Of a DNA stretch of 64,000 nt, positions 25,830 to 33,959 are shown piece by piece. Under the pieces are notes generated by a model. The model did not search any database. It worked only from the letters and a program-made list of their open reading frames with translations, and was not told the DNA's origin. Position numbers and translations under genes: made by a program. Origin of the DNA: Jejubacter calystegiae (GTDB lineage: Bacteria > Pseudomonadota > Gammaproteobacteria > Enterobacterales > Enterobacteriaceae); assembly GCF_005671395.1 (NCBI RefSeq), contig NZ_CP040428.1, positions 4,278,001 to 4,342,000 on the forward strand. The letters run 5' to 3'. Position 1 is the stretch's first letter; each line of letters opens with the position of its first letter.

Positions 25830-27319
25830 CAGAAAGTAGTATCCAGAGAGATAGAGAAAGCCGGTTTAGTTCGTTTTCTAGTTACAGAGAAATAGCGAAA
25901 CGCATCGGCGCCGTGGGATGTCCAGTCATGCAGTGGTTTATCCTTCCAGCACCCCCTCTTGTCATCCCATTCTTTGCGATAGTTCTCCAGCGCATTAATC
26001 CCATCTGCGCACTTAACCTCGTCAAACACGCAAGCGGGAAGGATTTCGCGAGCCAATTCAATCCCCTCGTCAATGCCTGATTTTGGCACCACACTAAATA
26101 CCAGAGAGTATATTTTCCCATCGATTTCATACCCTTCCCGGGCCAGCTCTCGTCGTGATTTCGCATCGCTACCAAACTCGCGGTTGTCGATGTCATGCGG
26201 CCCCCAGTGCTCACCGTATTCATAGCCACGGTCTTTCAGCACCTTCATGTAGTGGCGCAGCCCTTCACCGCTGTTTTCGTAGTAGTCGATGACGTGGAAT
26301 TCTTCACCCACTTCTCTGACGAACCAGATAGCTGTTGAGTCACCGACACCGATATCCCAGAACGTGTGAACCGGGAGATGCGAGTTATCAGGAATGTCTC
26401 CAATGCGCTTACTCTGATAAAGCCACCGGAATTGTTTTGCGTAGTAAGCGCCTTCGACTGATTGCTGGAATGCCTCTGCGGGAACGGATGGGTATTCCCG
26501 CTTCATGTCATCGCCGAGCGTCTTCTCTTTAGCGAGATACCAGGCTTTCTGGCGGTCATTTAGTTTAACGCCGTGTTTTGTCTCAATCTCAGCAAAATAA
26601 TCGCTCAGGCGCTGCGGTATTGATTCCACGGGGTCGATTGCATACTGAGGATTATTCCACCACGAAAAGAAGAAAAATTTCCAGTCAAGATTGGATAGTT
26701 GCTTGCCCTGTAGTTGGGCTTTTTCTGCCGATTGGCAGTAATCAAAGAAGTAGCCCGCCCTTCCCTCTGCGGTGCTCTCAATCGTAGTAAAGCAATCGGT
26801 AGACACCGCTTCAAATGCGCCGGTGACAATCTCACGCGCTTTATCAGGGAACTTGGCACATATCTTCCCAAATTCGGAAACATGCAAATATCGCAACGTA
26901 CCGCCACGAAAAGATGTGCTGATATAGAGAGAGCCGCCTTTCTTAAAAACAAGCTCGCCTGCCGCATCATTGCTTGCCGGGTTCGCTGCCTTTATCTCGT
27001 TAGGGAGTCGGTCATAGGCGTACTTAATCTTCTCCCTGAATAATCGCTTGGCATCATTGAGAGTGTGAGCAATCAGAGCGCACTTCGCAGCCTCAAACAA
27101 CGCCGCATCCAATTGGATAATGCAAACCTCGGTGGTAAACCCAAGCTGCCGGGCTTTCAGAATGATATTCCTTGTATGCATCCCCTCGAAATATTCGAGT
27201 TGCTCAGGCGTCATACCGAAGCGTACCGGCTTGCCCTCTTTGTTCGTAATCCAGTAGAGATGATTTAGCCGCCAGAGCTTGTCACGAAGCAGCGCGAGAT
27301 GTTCCGCCTTCATGCTCAC
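25829..27319 (-). CDS. Terminase large subunit
   Basis: 496 residues. The ATPase half has a deviant Walker A, KARQLGFTT (55-63), and the motif TIESTAEGRAGYFFD. The C-terminal nuclease half has FWDIGVGDSTAIW (RNase H-like first Asp) and ends in DALHDWTSHGADAFRY-like sequence. Cuts and pumps phage DNA into the prohead. Its start overlaps the small subunit by four bases. Confidence 0.93.
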   Translation of the reverse strand: MSMKAEHLALLRDKLWRLNHLYWITNKEGKPVRFGMTPEQLEYFEGMHTRNIILKARQLGFTTEVCIIQLDAALFEAAKCALIAHTLNDAKRLFREKIKYAYDRLPNEIKAANPASNDAAGELVFKKGGSLYISTSFRGGTLRYLHVSEFGKICAKFPDKAREIVTGAFEAVSTDCFTTIESTAEGRAGYFFDYCQSAEKAQLQGKQLSNLDWKFFFFSWWNNPQYAIDPVESIPQRLSDYFAEIETKHGVKLNDRQKAWYLAKEKTLGDDMKREYPSVPAEAFQQSVEGAYYAKQFRWLYQSKRIGDIPDNSHLPVHTFWDIGVGDSTAIWFVREVGEEFHVIDYYENSGEGLRHYMKVLKDRGYEYGEHWGPHDIDNREFGSDAKSRRELAREGYEIDGKIYSLVFSVVPKSGIDEGIELAREILPACVFDEVKCADGINALENYRKEWDDKRGCWKDKPLHDWTSHGADAFRYFSVTRKRTKPAFSISLDTTF

Positions 27320-27831
27320 CCCTTAGCTAATTCATCCATCATTGAAGACAAGGATTCTGTCTCGTCACTCTTCTTCTCAGAGTCGATGTTGTAGGCCTCG
27401 CGCTCAGCTTTGATTATCTTCACCTGAGCATCTACGCCAGCGACGAGAGAGCGGGAAAGAGATGCGTGGTTATCTTCGGTAAAATCGACACTTTCCAGGA
27501 AGTCGCCGAGTCGGTTAGCAATACGCCGCCATCGGGTTAGATCCATCCGGTGACCAAGAACTACATCAGCAGCAGCTTCGGATGCCTCATCGATAATCTC
27601 ATCGTCAGTTCGCACATGTTCGCGCGAACCGTCATTGCGAACCTCGCTGCGAACCAATTTCAATCTGGTCGCTTCCTTGACCTTTTCTGTCAGGTCCCTT
27701 AGCCAACCATTTTGCGTTGCTCGCTTCCTTATCGCAGTGTCGCTTACTCCATACTTTTCGGCTATTGCACGAATGGACAGCGAGCCAGCCCGGTAAGCCG
27801 ACTCGATGGCCTCCCAGTCTGGTTTTGCCAT
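27316..27831 (-). CDS. Terminase small subunit
   Basis: 171 residues. N-terminal helix-turn-helix (AYRAGSLSIRAIAEKYGVSD then TAIRKRATQNGW), then a helical oligomerisation region and an acidic C-terminus. Directly upstream of the large subunit with ATGA overlap. It recognises the packaging site; whether packaging is by cos or headful (pac) cannot be told from the window. Confidence 0.88.
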   Translation of the reverse strand: MAKPDWEAIESAYRAGSLSIRAIAEKYGVSDTAIRKRATQNGWLRDLTEKVKEATRLKLVRSEVRNDGSREHVRTDDEIIDEASEAAADVVLGHRMDLTRWRRIANRLGDFLESVDFTEDNHASLSRSLVAGVDAQVKIIKAEREAYNIDSEKKSDETESLSSMMDELAKG

Positions 27832-27835
27832 TTTT

Positions 27836-28063
27836 TTATACCCAGTTGGTTACCTGAATTTTAGCTGTTGCACCTGTTCCGGCTCTTACCCAAACCGAAA
27901 GCGGTGGAGTAACGGTCATTACCCCGCTGGCGAGATGGTGCCACGCCTCACTATTTGACTCAGTCGCGTACAGCACAGTCCCGCTCGTAACAGTGACGTG
28001 CGCATAGTTGTCGCCATTCGTAATTTGTACGGCTGTTTGATCTAATGTTTTTGCTGTTGTCAC
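27836..28063 (-). CDS. Hypothetical protein upstream of terminase
   Basis: 75 residues from a GTG at 28063 with GAGGGACGTAAC just upstream; a longer frame from an ATG would overlap the upstream gene by 70 bases without a good ribosome-binding site. Beta-rich (VQITNGDNYAHVTVTSGTVL...), looks like a small structural or decoration protein. Function unknown. Confidence 0.5.
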   Translation of the reverse strand: MTTAKTLDQTAVQITNGDNYAHVTVTSGTVLYATESNSEAWHHLASGVMTVTPPLSVWVRAGTGATAKIQVTNWV

Positions 28064-28073
28064 GTTACGTCCC

Positions 28074-28352
28074 TCACGCCAGTACAAAATCGGGGTCATC
28101 AGGCACAACGATGTACCGCTGTGCCGCCGCAGGAATATCGCCATAAATCACGTCGACATGAAATCCCGGGCGCTGTGTCGGCGGTGTGATGCATTCGCCC
28201 GTCGTCTCGTCATAAACGCCATCGTCGTTATAGAGCACGCCACGAACCGCTATTTGTAATGCTGGCGTTGGCGCTATCCAGCCTGATTTTTTAGACCACC
28301 AGCCTGTGGATTTTTTGGCTGTGGGCTCATCAGGGAATTGCAGATATCGCAT
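28074..28352 (-). CDS. Hypothetical protein between spike and terminase genes
   Basis: 92 residues from the ATG at 28352 (GGAG eight bases upstream). Sequence MRYLQFPDEPTAKKSTGWWS... with Pro-rich ending. Overlaps the end of the spike gene. No recognised domain. Resembles small chaperone-like proteins coded after fibre genes, but this is only positional inference. Confidence 0.5.
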   Translation of the reverse strand: MRYLQFPDEPTAKKSTGWWSKKSGWIAPTPALQIAVRGVLYNDDGVYDETTGECITPPTQRPGFHVDVIYGDIPAAAQRYIVVPDDPDFVLA

Positions 28353-28357
28353 AATAA

Positions 28358-29329
28358 TCACTCCTTGAAATAGCTGATACGCCGAATGTAGCGAGTGGAC
28401 CAGGGTAATGCCGGGGCCGGGAGTTGATACCAGTCGCCCGCCTCAGCCGGTAACGTCACCGTATCTGTTGTGCCGTCTGTGTATGTGATGCGTAGCCCGC
28501 TCAGACCCGGATAAATGCGGACGCTCGCGAATGCTGCGGCGCGGGTTGTCGAGGCAGAGTCTGTATGAATGGGTGACGTCATAATCGCTGATTGCTCAAC
28601 CTGCGCGAATCCGACGACGATCGAATCTCCAGCCGTGGCCGCTACTGATTTAGCGGTGTGCGCCGCGCCGAAATAAACGAAATATGAGGAGCTGACCGGC
28701 AGAGATGCGGTTGCTGTAACAATGAACCAGCCGTCAACAAATTCACGCACAGCTACAACAACAGGCAGGCTGCCAACTGCGCTGATTATTCCCCCGGTTT
28801 TGTCGATCAGGTCAGCGTAAAAATGTGACGAATTTTGCCGGGTTGAATCCTCCAGTGTAGCGTGGAGATAACTGGTTGTGCCGGGTTTAACGTAGAGCGT
28901 AAACACGCAATCACCCGCGGCCAGCGCAGGGGTCTGGTAAACGCGGGTATAGGTCGCTGTAGCTGTTGCGGTAACAAACTGTGCATGTTCATTTGCGAAT
29001 AGCATCTCATCACTATTAGTAACTGATGAATTTGCAGCTCGCCACTCACCAAAATTCGTAGCATGCGTGAGTAAATTTGTAGCCTGCCGCTCTGGCTCAT
29101 GCCTGCCGACTACTACGCCGTCTCTATATTCGAGCGGCCAGATATCAGGCTCAGCAAACTGAATCGTCCCGTCTGCTGCGTAATATGCGTGATTTGACGC
29201 GCACTGATATTTGATGCGGCTGTCGAGAGTCTGGGCAGTTAAATCAATATCGCTCAAATCAGCGCCGCCGCCAGCACCGGCCGAAATATTGCCCAGAACT
29301 GGCGCACTTGGGATGTATAGACCACGCAT
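28358..29329 (-). CDS. Putative head spike / fibre protein
   Basis: 323 residues. After an N-terminal anchor (MRGLYIPSAPVLGNISAGAG) comes a region like the head-spike fibre domain: ERQATNLLTHATNFGEWRAA, then CVFTLYVKPGTTSYLHATLE and FVDGWFIVTATASL, a jelly-roll carbohydrate-binding-like pattern. Proteins with this pattern are annotated as phage head spike fibre domain proteins. It is placed before the terminase, away from the tail genes, suggesting attachment to the head. Confidence 0.6.
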   Translation of the reverse strand: MRGLYIPSAPVLGNISAGAGGGADLSDIDLTAQTLDSRIKYQCASNHAYYAADGTIQFAEPDIWPLEYRDGVVVGRHEPERQATNLLTHATNFGEWRAANSSVTNSDEMLFANEHAQFVTATATATYTRVYQTPALAAGDCVFTLYVKPGTTSYLHATLEDSTRQNSSHFYADLIDKTGGIISAVGSLPVVVAVREFVDGWFIVTATASLPVSSSYFVYFGAAHTAKSVAATAGDSIVVGFAQVEQSAIMTSPIHTDSASTTRAAAFASVRIYPGLSGLRITYTDGTTDTVTLPAEAGDWYQLPAPALPWSTRYIRRISYFKE

Positions 29330-29454
29330 ACAGAATAATCCTCTGGATTGCTGGGATACAGCCTCGGTAATTTCGAAACCGCACCATCAAAAACTTACAT
29401 AAAACTCTGCGATGGCCAATTATTCGCTGACCGTTACAGGATTTTATAAACCAT

Positions 29455-29526
29455 TCATTCCTGAATCCCCTCGGGAGGAGGCTGAGGGATGGCCGCCCGT
29501 AGGACTTTATTTGCCTGTTCGTTCAT
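29455..29526 (-). CDS. Possible 23-residue ORF
   Basis: MNEQANKVLRAAIPQPPPEG followed by IQE. It starts at the TAATG overlap with the KilA-N stop codon, so it could be coupled. Too short to judge; the remaining 125 bases to the spike start show no other frame. Confidence 0.2.
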   Translation of the reverse strand: MNEQANKVLRAAIPQPPPEGIQE

Positions 29527-30050
29527 TACGCTGCTCCCTGCATGATTGCGACCATGTCGGGGTCCATCTGGTCAATTAGGTTCTGCCGGGTGGTTTCAAG
29601 CATGTTCTTCCTACCACCGACACCCCAGCGATTCATCTTGCGAGCACACTCGCTTACCTCCTGCTTTTCATTCGTGATCAGCAAGTCGAGTCTGTTAAGC
29701 ATGGTCATGCTGGATATTCCGTTTAGCACAGCCTCACGGAATGTCTCGTATACCCGAATTTCAAAGGCAGGATTCAGCCAGGCTGCATAGCGAATAGCGA
29801 TTAGCTCAAGCCCCCAAATGCCTGATTCAATGCCACCCTTAATGATTTTTACCGAAGCCCTTTTTTGGGCTTTGGTTAATGATTCGGCAAATCGCCCAAT
29901 TTGAGAGCTACGCATGAATTTACTTGGTCGCTGCGCTTCTGTGGCCTCGCCTTTCAATACTGCTGCTGCGTGTAGATCATTCAGGTTGTAGCGCCCTTCT
30001 TCATCTACTCGAACAGATACGCCATTAACAATTACGGTTGGATATTGCAT
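29526..30050 (-). CDS. KilA-N domain protein in late region
   Basis: 174 residues from the ATG at 30050 (GAAGG upstream). Residues 5-105 form a KilA-N domain (VRVDEEGRYNLNDLHAAAVL, then VKIIKGGIESGIWGLELIAI and RYAAWLNPAFEIRVYETF). The C-terminal part is helical. It lies between Rz/Rz1 and the head genes, on the late strand. KilA-N proteins bind DNA and often act in phage regulation or antirepression. Here it would be made late, so its target is unclear. Confidence 0.75.
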   Translation of the reverse strand: MQYPTVIVNGVSVRVDEEGRYNLNDLHAAAVLKGEATEAQRPSKFMRSSQIGRFAESLTKAQKRASVKIIKGGIESGIWGLELIAIRYAAWLNPAFEIRVYETFREAVLNGISSMTMLNRLDLLITNEKQEVSECARKMNRWGVGGRKNMLETTRQNLIDQMDPDMVAIMQGAA

Positions 30051-30222
30051 GGTGATTACCTTCAAAAAAGAGACCTCTGCTCACCAGAACGGCCATACCC
30101 GAGCGCACCATGCTGCGATGGCGTTCTCAGAGGTCGCTTTTGTGAATGGTCTCGGGGTTGGAATGCGCGGTGAGTGCGCGGTGAAATTCAGATACAAAAA
30201 AGCCCCGGCTAACCGAGGCTTG

Positions 30223-30693
30223 TTATTTGAGGCACTGAGTCCTGATGTAGTCCTGCAACCCGCCAATCTGAGCCGTTGCCGTCTCTAACTGGCGTCTGAG
30301 GGTGTAATAATCCTGTCGAGCGTCTGGAGATAGTTCGGCGGCTCCTGCATTAGCCATGCCGGGGGAGGAGGTGGTGCCGGGCAATCTGTCAGGGCAGCTT
30401 GCTTTGACGCGCAGCCGGACAGCACCAGAATCAACCCTGTCACGCAGAGAGGCAATCTCATCGTCTTTCGCCTTGAGTTGTTTTGTGTAGCGTTCATCAA
30501 TTTCCGCCACCCCTTTCTGAGCGGCAACCAGACCGTTAATCTGAGCCTGTCGGGTCTTTGCCAGGCTCTCAGCAGCGTTAGCCCTGCTCCGTTCTTCCGT
30601 GTACTTGCCGTGATAGTGGCTTGCGAGAGCAAATGCTGTGATTACGATGGCTGACAGTAACGCCCAGAATGCGACCTTTGTTTTAGATATCAT
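30223..30693 (-). CDS. Rz: Rz inner-membrane spanin
   Basis: 156 residues from the ATG at 30693, which overlaps the endolysin gene end. One N-terminal membrane anchor (VAFWALLSAIVITAFALAS) and a periplasmic coiled-coil domain (YTEERSRANAAESLAKTRQA). It works with Rz1 to fuse the inner and outer membranes in the last step of lysis. Rz1 is encoded in another frame inside it. Confidence 0.92.
   Translation of the reverse strand: MISKTKVAFWALLSAIVITAFALASHYHGKYTEERSRANAAESLAKTRQAQINGLVAAQKGVAEIDERYTKQLKAKDDEIASLRDRVDSGAVRLRVKASCPDRLPGTTSSPGMANAGAAELSPDARQDYYTLRRQLETATAQIGGLQDYIRTQCLK
30285..30461 (-). CDS. Rz1: Rz1 outer-membrane spanin lipoprotein
   Basis: 58 residues in the +1 frame inside Rz. 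Signal MRLPLCVTGLILVLSGC with lipobox LSGC, then a proline-rich mature part (CPAPPPPPAWLMQ), the standard Rz1 pattern. It is fully embedded in Rz as in lambda. The start is an internal ATG with GTCGT-like weak ribosome-binding context. Confidence 0.88.
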   Translation of the reverse strand: MRLPLCVTGLILVLSGCASKQAALTDCPAPPPPPAWLMQEPPNYLQTLDRIITPSDAS

Positions 30694-31186
30694 CCGCACC
30701 TGCCGCCAGGCACATTGAACGCTCCATCTCTCGCCTGTTCTGTAGACCCTTCCATTTCACCCCGCCTGCATAGACCCACCGGCGCATTTCTTCACATGCT
30801 CCCACCTGGTCACCGGCGTTCAGTTTCTTAAGCATCGTCGATTTCGAGAATGCACCTGTTCCAACGTTATAAGCGAAGCTGTACAGGGCCGCCCGCTGGT
30901 ATTCGTTAAGCGGCACTTTCACCTGAGCATCAACAGAGCGCTTCACCGGTTGCAGGTCTTTCCATAGCAGGCGATCGCACTCAGTATCCGTGTACGCCTT
31001 GCCAATTACGATGTCTTTCCCGGTGTGACCGTCGCATACCGTCCATACCCCAGCGACGTCTTTGTACGCCTCGTACTTTCGACCCTCAACGCCATCTTTG
31101 CCGCCGAGGAATAGCGTGGCAATACCAATCGCCCCAGCGCCAGCGGCGCTAATGAGCTTTCTCTTCAGTGAAGGGCTGAATGCCAT
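30683..31186 (-). CDS. R: SAR endolysin (GH24 muramidase, R)
   Basis: 167 residues. Residues 10-29 (KLISAAGAGAIGIATLFLGG) form a weakly hydrophobic signal-anchor-release segment. The catalytic triad Glu34-x8-Asp43-x5-Thr49 (E, KDVAGVWT) of T4/P22/phi21-type lysozymes is complete. Exported by Sec and held inactive in the membrane until released when the pinholin collapses the membrane potential. Follows the holin by one base. Confidence 0.93.
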   Translation of the reverse strand: MAFSPSLKRKLISAAGAGAIGIATLFLGGKDGVEGRKYEAYKDVAGVWTVCDGHTGKDIVIGKAYTDTECDRLLWKDLQPVKRSVDAQVKVPLNEYQRAALYSFAYNVGTGAFSKSTMLKKLNAGDQVGACEEMRRWVYAGGVKWKGLQNRREMERSMCLAAGADDI

Positions 31187-31187
31187 G

Positions 31188-31430
31188 TTAATCCTCGTCT
31201 TCGATGTTATTCATGTTGAGCCAGCGCTGATATGCCTGAATTTTTGCCAGGGTGCTTTTGCGCTTGTAGTACCAGTTGATAGCGAACGTCAGGAGTGCAA
31301 CGAAAATACCGGCAATGACGCCGATAGCACTCCATTCATCCGGGCTTAACCGGGTTAAGAGACCATTGGCAACAGTACCAGCCGAGGCTCCATAAGCCGC
31401 GCCAGATGCTAGTTTGCTCATATGTTTCAT
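31188..31430 (-). CDS. S: Pinholin S (phi21 type)
   Basis: 80 residues from the ATG at 31430 after GGAGGTGAGA. Opens MKHMSKLASGAAYGASAGTV, aligned with phi21 S (MKSMDKISTGIAYGTSAG), including two start Met separated by Lys-x; translation from the first would give an antiholin with an extra Lys-His. Two membrane segments: a Gly/Ala/Ser-rich SAR-like TMD1 and TMD2 (AIGVIAGIFVALLTFAINWY). The pinholin forms small holes that depolarise the membrane and free the SAR endolysin. Confidence 0.9.
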   Translation of the reverse strand: MKHMSKLASGAAYGASAGTVANGLLTRLSPDEWSAIGVIAGIFVALLTFAINWYYKRKSTLAKIQAYQRWLNMNNIEDED

Positions 31431-31563
31431 TCTCACCTCCGAGCGGATCGGGGTGCTGTCGTGTAGTTAAAAGAAGGCCGTCAGACACGAGGGGAAAAGG
31501 TTTATCTAGAGGGTTATGTCTGCGGCCAAATTCAGGTTTGTGATGTAAATCACTAAAAATAAC

Positions 31564-31592
31564 TTGTACCGATTTTCGGTACATAGTATTAT
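31564..31592 (+). promoter_or_regulatory. Promoter with central operator for the plus-strand cassette
   Basis: TTGTAC (31,564-31,569) and TATTAT (31,587-31,592) are 17 bases apart. Between and overlapping them is the dyad TGTACCGATTTTCGGTACA (31,565-31,583). A repressor bound there would block the polymerase. It reads towards the gene at 31648. Confidence 0.7.
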
Positions 31593-31647
31593 TCATTTCA
31601 AGGAGAGGGGGAATACACCAACTCTCAACAGTCAAAAGGATAATGAA

Positions 31648-32025
31648 ATGACTAAGTCAGAAATTTTTGAAAGGGCATGGAAACTCTCTCGCCGAGGTGC
31701 AAAAAATTTCGGAGGAAATGCAAAGCAGTATTTCCCGGAAGCGCTGAAGGCAGTTTTCGAATCAATAAAGGTTGAAGCAAGAATAAACCACGATCGTCGT
31801 GAGGCCCTTAGTTCGAAAAGAAAATACACCAGAGATGAAGCGGTCGAAATCTTAGGTTATCAGGCAGACTACAACTTGATGATGTGGCTCAGAACAGGTC
31901 GACAGTATCGGCTGGATGCTCACAATGAGCAGATCGAACTTATACAAACGGTATCAGCGCTTTCCGACAACGCTGTGCTCCTGAATCATGGCGGCGGCCA
32001 CAATGTATACATTTACAGAGACTGA
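31648..32025 (+). CDS. First gene of plus-strand cassette, unknown function
   Basis: 125 residues from the ATG at 31648 (AAGGATAATGAA upstream). MTKSEIFERAWKLSRRGAKN, an alpha-helical protein with a segment YTRDEAVEILGYQADYNLMM. No catalytic motif. It is oriented against the late operon, with its own controlled promoter, and could be a DNA-binding or toxin-like moron. I do not recognise a family with certainty. Confidence 0.6.
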   Translation: MTKSEIFERAWKLSRRGAKNFGGNAKQYFPEALKAVFESIKVEARINHDRREALSSKRKYTRDEAVEILGYQADYNLMMWLRTGRQYRLDAHNEQIELIQTVSALSDNAVLLNHGGGHNVYIYRD

Positions 32026-32033
32026 GGTAAATC

Positions 32034-32528
32034 ATGGATAATGACGAAAAAGTAGAGCTGATCAATCAGCTCGGGACCCTGATGTATGGAACGCACTGGA
32101 AATCTGAAATTGCCCAAAAATTCATGATAAACGACAGGTCTGTGCGCCAGTGGGCCAATGGCGAGCGCACAATCCCAGATGGAGTTATCAGAGCCATGCT
32201 ATCTCTATGTCACTCAGAAGCGCACAGGATTATTACTCAATCAACAGAAATTGCCAAATACCTGAAAGGCGCACCAGGGTACGAGAGGATTATGTGGCCA
32301 GCCACCCGCGTTCCCAATCTTTCCGATATCAGGTATGACCTGAAAAATTTTAAATTCGAATGGTACGACATAGACGGAAAACGGTTTTGCGTAGTTGAAA
32401 ATGGCATGGTCATTGATATTTATGGCAATGAGACGGAGTTGCCATACGGCATCACCGATGAGTCGCTAAAAGCCGCCAGGGACGCAGACTACGAGTACCG
32501 CATGAAAAAAGGCGGAGGAGTTGACTGA
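32034..32528 (+). CDS. HTH-containing protein of plus-strand cassette
   Basis: 164 residues. Residues 20-50 (HWKSEIAQKFMINDRSVRQW then ANGERTIPDG) form a Cro-like helix-turn-helix. The C-terminal part is beta-rich (FEWYDIDGKRFCVVENGMVI). It follows the first cassette gene by eight bases and overlaps the next by eight. It is a good candidate for the regulator acting at the cassette operator. Confidence 0.6.
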   Translation: MDNDEKVELINQLGTLMYGTHWKSEIAQKFMINDRSVRQWANGERTIPDGVIRAMLSLCHSEAHRIITQSTEIAKYLKGAPGYERIMWPATRVPNLSDIRYDLKNFKFEWYDIDGKRFCVVENGMVIDIYGNETELPYGITDESLKAARDADYEYRMKKGGGVD

Positions 32529-32529
32529 T

Positions 32530-32808
32530 ATGGACAACAAACAACTCACAATCAACCTCAAACTGATAGCCGGAGCTATTGGAATTATGAACAGGCACAG
32601 CATATCGGAGATTATCTCCACGGGCGGAGTGCCATGCTCAAAAAGTCGCGCTGACGCAATTATTCGAGGCGCCGGTGCAACAAAAAACGCAACAGGTAAC
32701 TCTGATTTGGCAGGCTCTCGCACAAACAGAGCGGCGACAGTAACGCCGGAGGAGTTCAACGCATTTTGCCTTGGCCTTAAACCATTTCTTGACTCAATCG
32801 ACAGATAG
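32530..32808 (+). CDS. DUF1456-like small protein of plus-strand cassette
   Basis: 92 residues from the ATG at 32530, preceded by GGAGGAG. The pattern IMNRHSISEIISTGGVPCSK and PEEFNAFCLGLKPFLDSI is similar to the DUF1456 (YehS) repeat. Function unknown. Ends the cassette; a GC hairpin terminator follows at 32,890. Confidence 0.5.
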   Translation: MDNKQLTINLKLIAGAIGIMNRHSISEIISTGGVPCSKSRADAIIRGAGATKNATGNSDLAGSRTNRAATVTPEEFNAFCLGLKPFLDSIDR

Positions 32809-33380
32809 TTGTATGTCTGTATTGTTCCCTGCGTTAGTAGGGCTGAACCGTATTTAAAGTGAGGTTTGAATCTCATGGCTAGCGTTCCCCACTTCGGTGG
32901 GGATTTTCATTTCTGCCGCAAAAAGGCCCGCCGAAGCAAGCCTGAATAATTGGTGCATCACCACAGAGAAGAGCACTGACAGGCGTTGCCACACTCAATG
33001 ACGCGTTTCACCATCGCTATTCCGGGCCATTGAATGCCGTTCCGACTAATGCTCTTTTCTGTGATGCGCCCCGTTTCGTGGGGCTAACGACTGGCGATCT
33101 CCGACATCGCACAATGCTCTCATGAGTGGGCGCCCGTTATTAATCACAGCGGGCCACTGCGCCGAATTCGTTGACGAGGAATCGGAAGACCTCGCTGGTG
33201 TTTGGCCGTTAGGCTACTGCCAGGAATTGTTCATCGTTTGCATTTGTCTTTAGATGATAAAAACAGCCGCTAACTATGACGAAAACTGGAAAAGGCACCT
33301 GATAATTGCTGCAACAATTAACCGCCACGGGTTAGGTTATGAGCCTGTCGTAGGGAGATGCCCTTGCCAGATTTCGCCAA
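32809..33380. other. Gene-poor late leader with a long inverted repeat
   Basis: This 570-base stretch has no convincing reading frame. It holds a hairpin CCCCAC/GTGGGG followed by ATTTTC (32,889-32,907), which fits a plus-strand terminator for the cassette, and a long imperfect hairpin at 32,955-33,067 next to a second hairpin GCCCC/GGGGC (33,067-33,083). The late transcript starting at pR' runs through it on the minus strand, as the leader between pR' and the lysis genes. Confidence 0.5.
32955..33067. repeat. Long imperfect inverted repeat (possible structured RNA)
   Basis: GCATCACCACAGAGAAGAGC at 32,955 is the near reverse complement of GCTCTTTTCTGTGATGC ending at 33,067. Inside, CTCAATG and CATTGAA also pair. 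Either strand could fold into a roughly 110-base hairpin. Confidence 0.5.
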
Positions 33381-33424
33381 TAAAAAAGCCGCCGCAGCAA
33401 CTTAAGAGTCACTAACGGCAGCTT
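33381..33424 (-). terminator. Late leader terminator (tR'-like)
   Basis: GCTGCCGTT... folds with GCGGCGGC and is followed by TTTTTT on the minus strand, within about 50 bases of the pR' start. Q would read through it. Confidence 0.6.
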
Positions 33425-33432
33425 ACCTTTAT

Positions 33433-33461
33433 ATTATGGGTAAATAGGTAAAAGCGGTCAA
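33433..33461 (-). promoter_or_regulatory. Late promoter pR'
   Basis: On the minus strand TTGACC (33,461-33,456) and CATAAT (33,438-33,433) are 17 bases apart, just after the Q stop, with a terminator about 50 bases downstream. This is the lambdoid pR' arrangement. Confidence 0.75.
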
Positions 33462-33467
33462 GAGGTT

Positions 33468-33959
33468 TTATGCAACATGTTTAATTTTCTCTACCCGTTT
33501 GCGATTTTTAAAAGCAGATTGCAGCGGATAGTGCAATAAATACAAGCTTGCATTCAGTATCTGGGCGACCTCTTTCCGACATGTTTCCTCGGATGGTTTT
33601 CGCCATCCCTCCCCTCTCCTTCCCCTGTCTATTTTGCGTGGCTTTGCAGTCTTGTGATAATAAGATGCAATTGCTCTCTTTGATGCACCACAAGAGTAGT
33701 AGCTAAGCAGAATGCCAAGGGCCTTTTTGTCAATGCACATAACGGAATCTACGACCTGAGAAATCAACATTCCGTCATCGTCATTACACATCGGCCTTGT
33801 CATTATCCGGGATGGCTCGACGCTTTCCATAAATCTGGATATCATGCTTCCCCTGCGTTTCTCCAGGCGCCCTGAATACACCCATGCCCCCCATAGCTCA
33901 AGCCATCCGTTAATCCAGTCGTGTTGCTCTTTGGTTAGCTCAAGTTCTCCAACGCTCAC
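33468..33959 (-). CDS. Q: Late antiterminator Q
   Basis: 163 residues from a GTG at 33959, whose first bases overlap the upstream stop (GTGA). Matches the antiterminator Q family of phages 21/82-type in size and in KRRGSMISRFMESVEPSRIM and the Cys-containing basic middle (CGASKRAIASYYHKTAKPRK). It modifies RNA polymerase at pR' so that it ignores terminators in the late operon. Immediately upstream of pR'. Confidence 0.8.
   Translation of the reverse strand: MSVGELELTKEQHDWINGWLELWGAWVYSGRLEKRRGSMISRFMESVEPSRIMTRPMCNDDDGMLISQVVDSVMCIDKKALGILLSYYSCGASKRAIASYYHKTAKPRKIDRGRRGEGWRKPSEETCRKEVAQILNASLYLLHYPLQSAFKNRKRVEKIKHVA

Noticed and set aside
32466..32876. 136-codon minus-strand frame in the late leader
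   Set aside because: Opposite to two coupled genes with ribosome-binding sites and no start signal of its own.
32830..32885. tRNA-like segment with a T-loop-like GTTTGAAT
   Set aside because: The T stem does not pair properly and no acceptor or anticodon arm could be folded around it.
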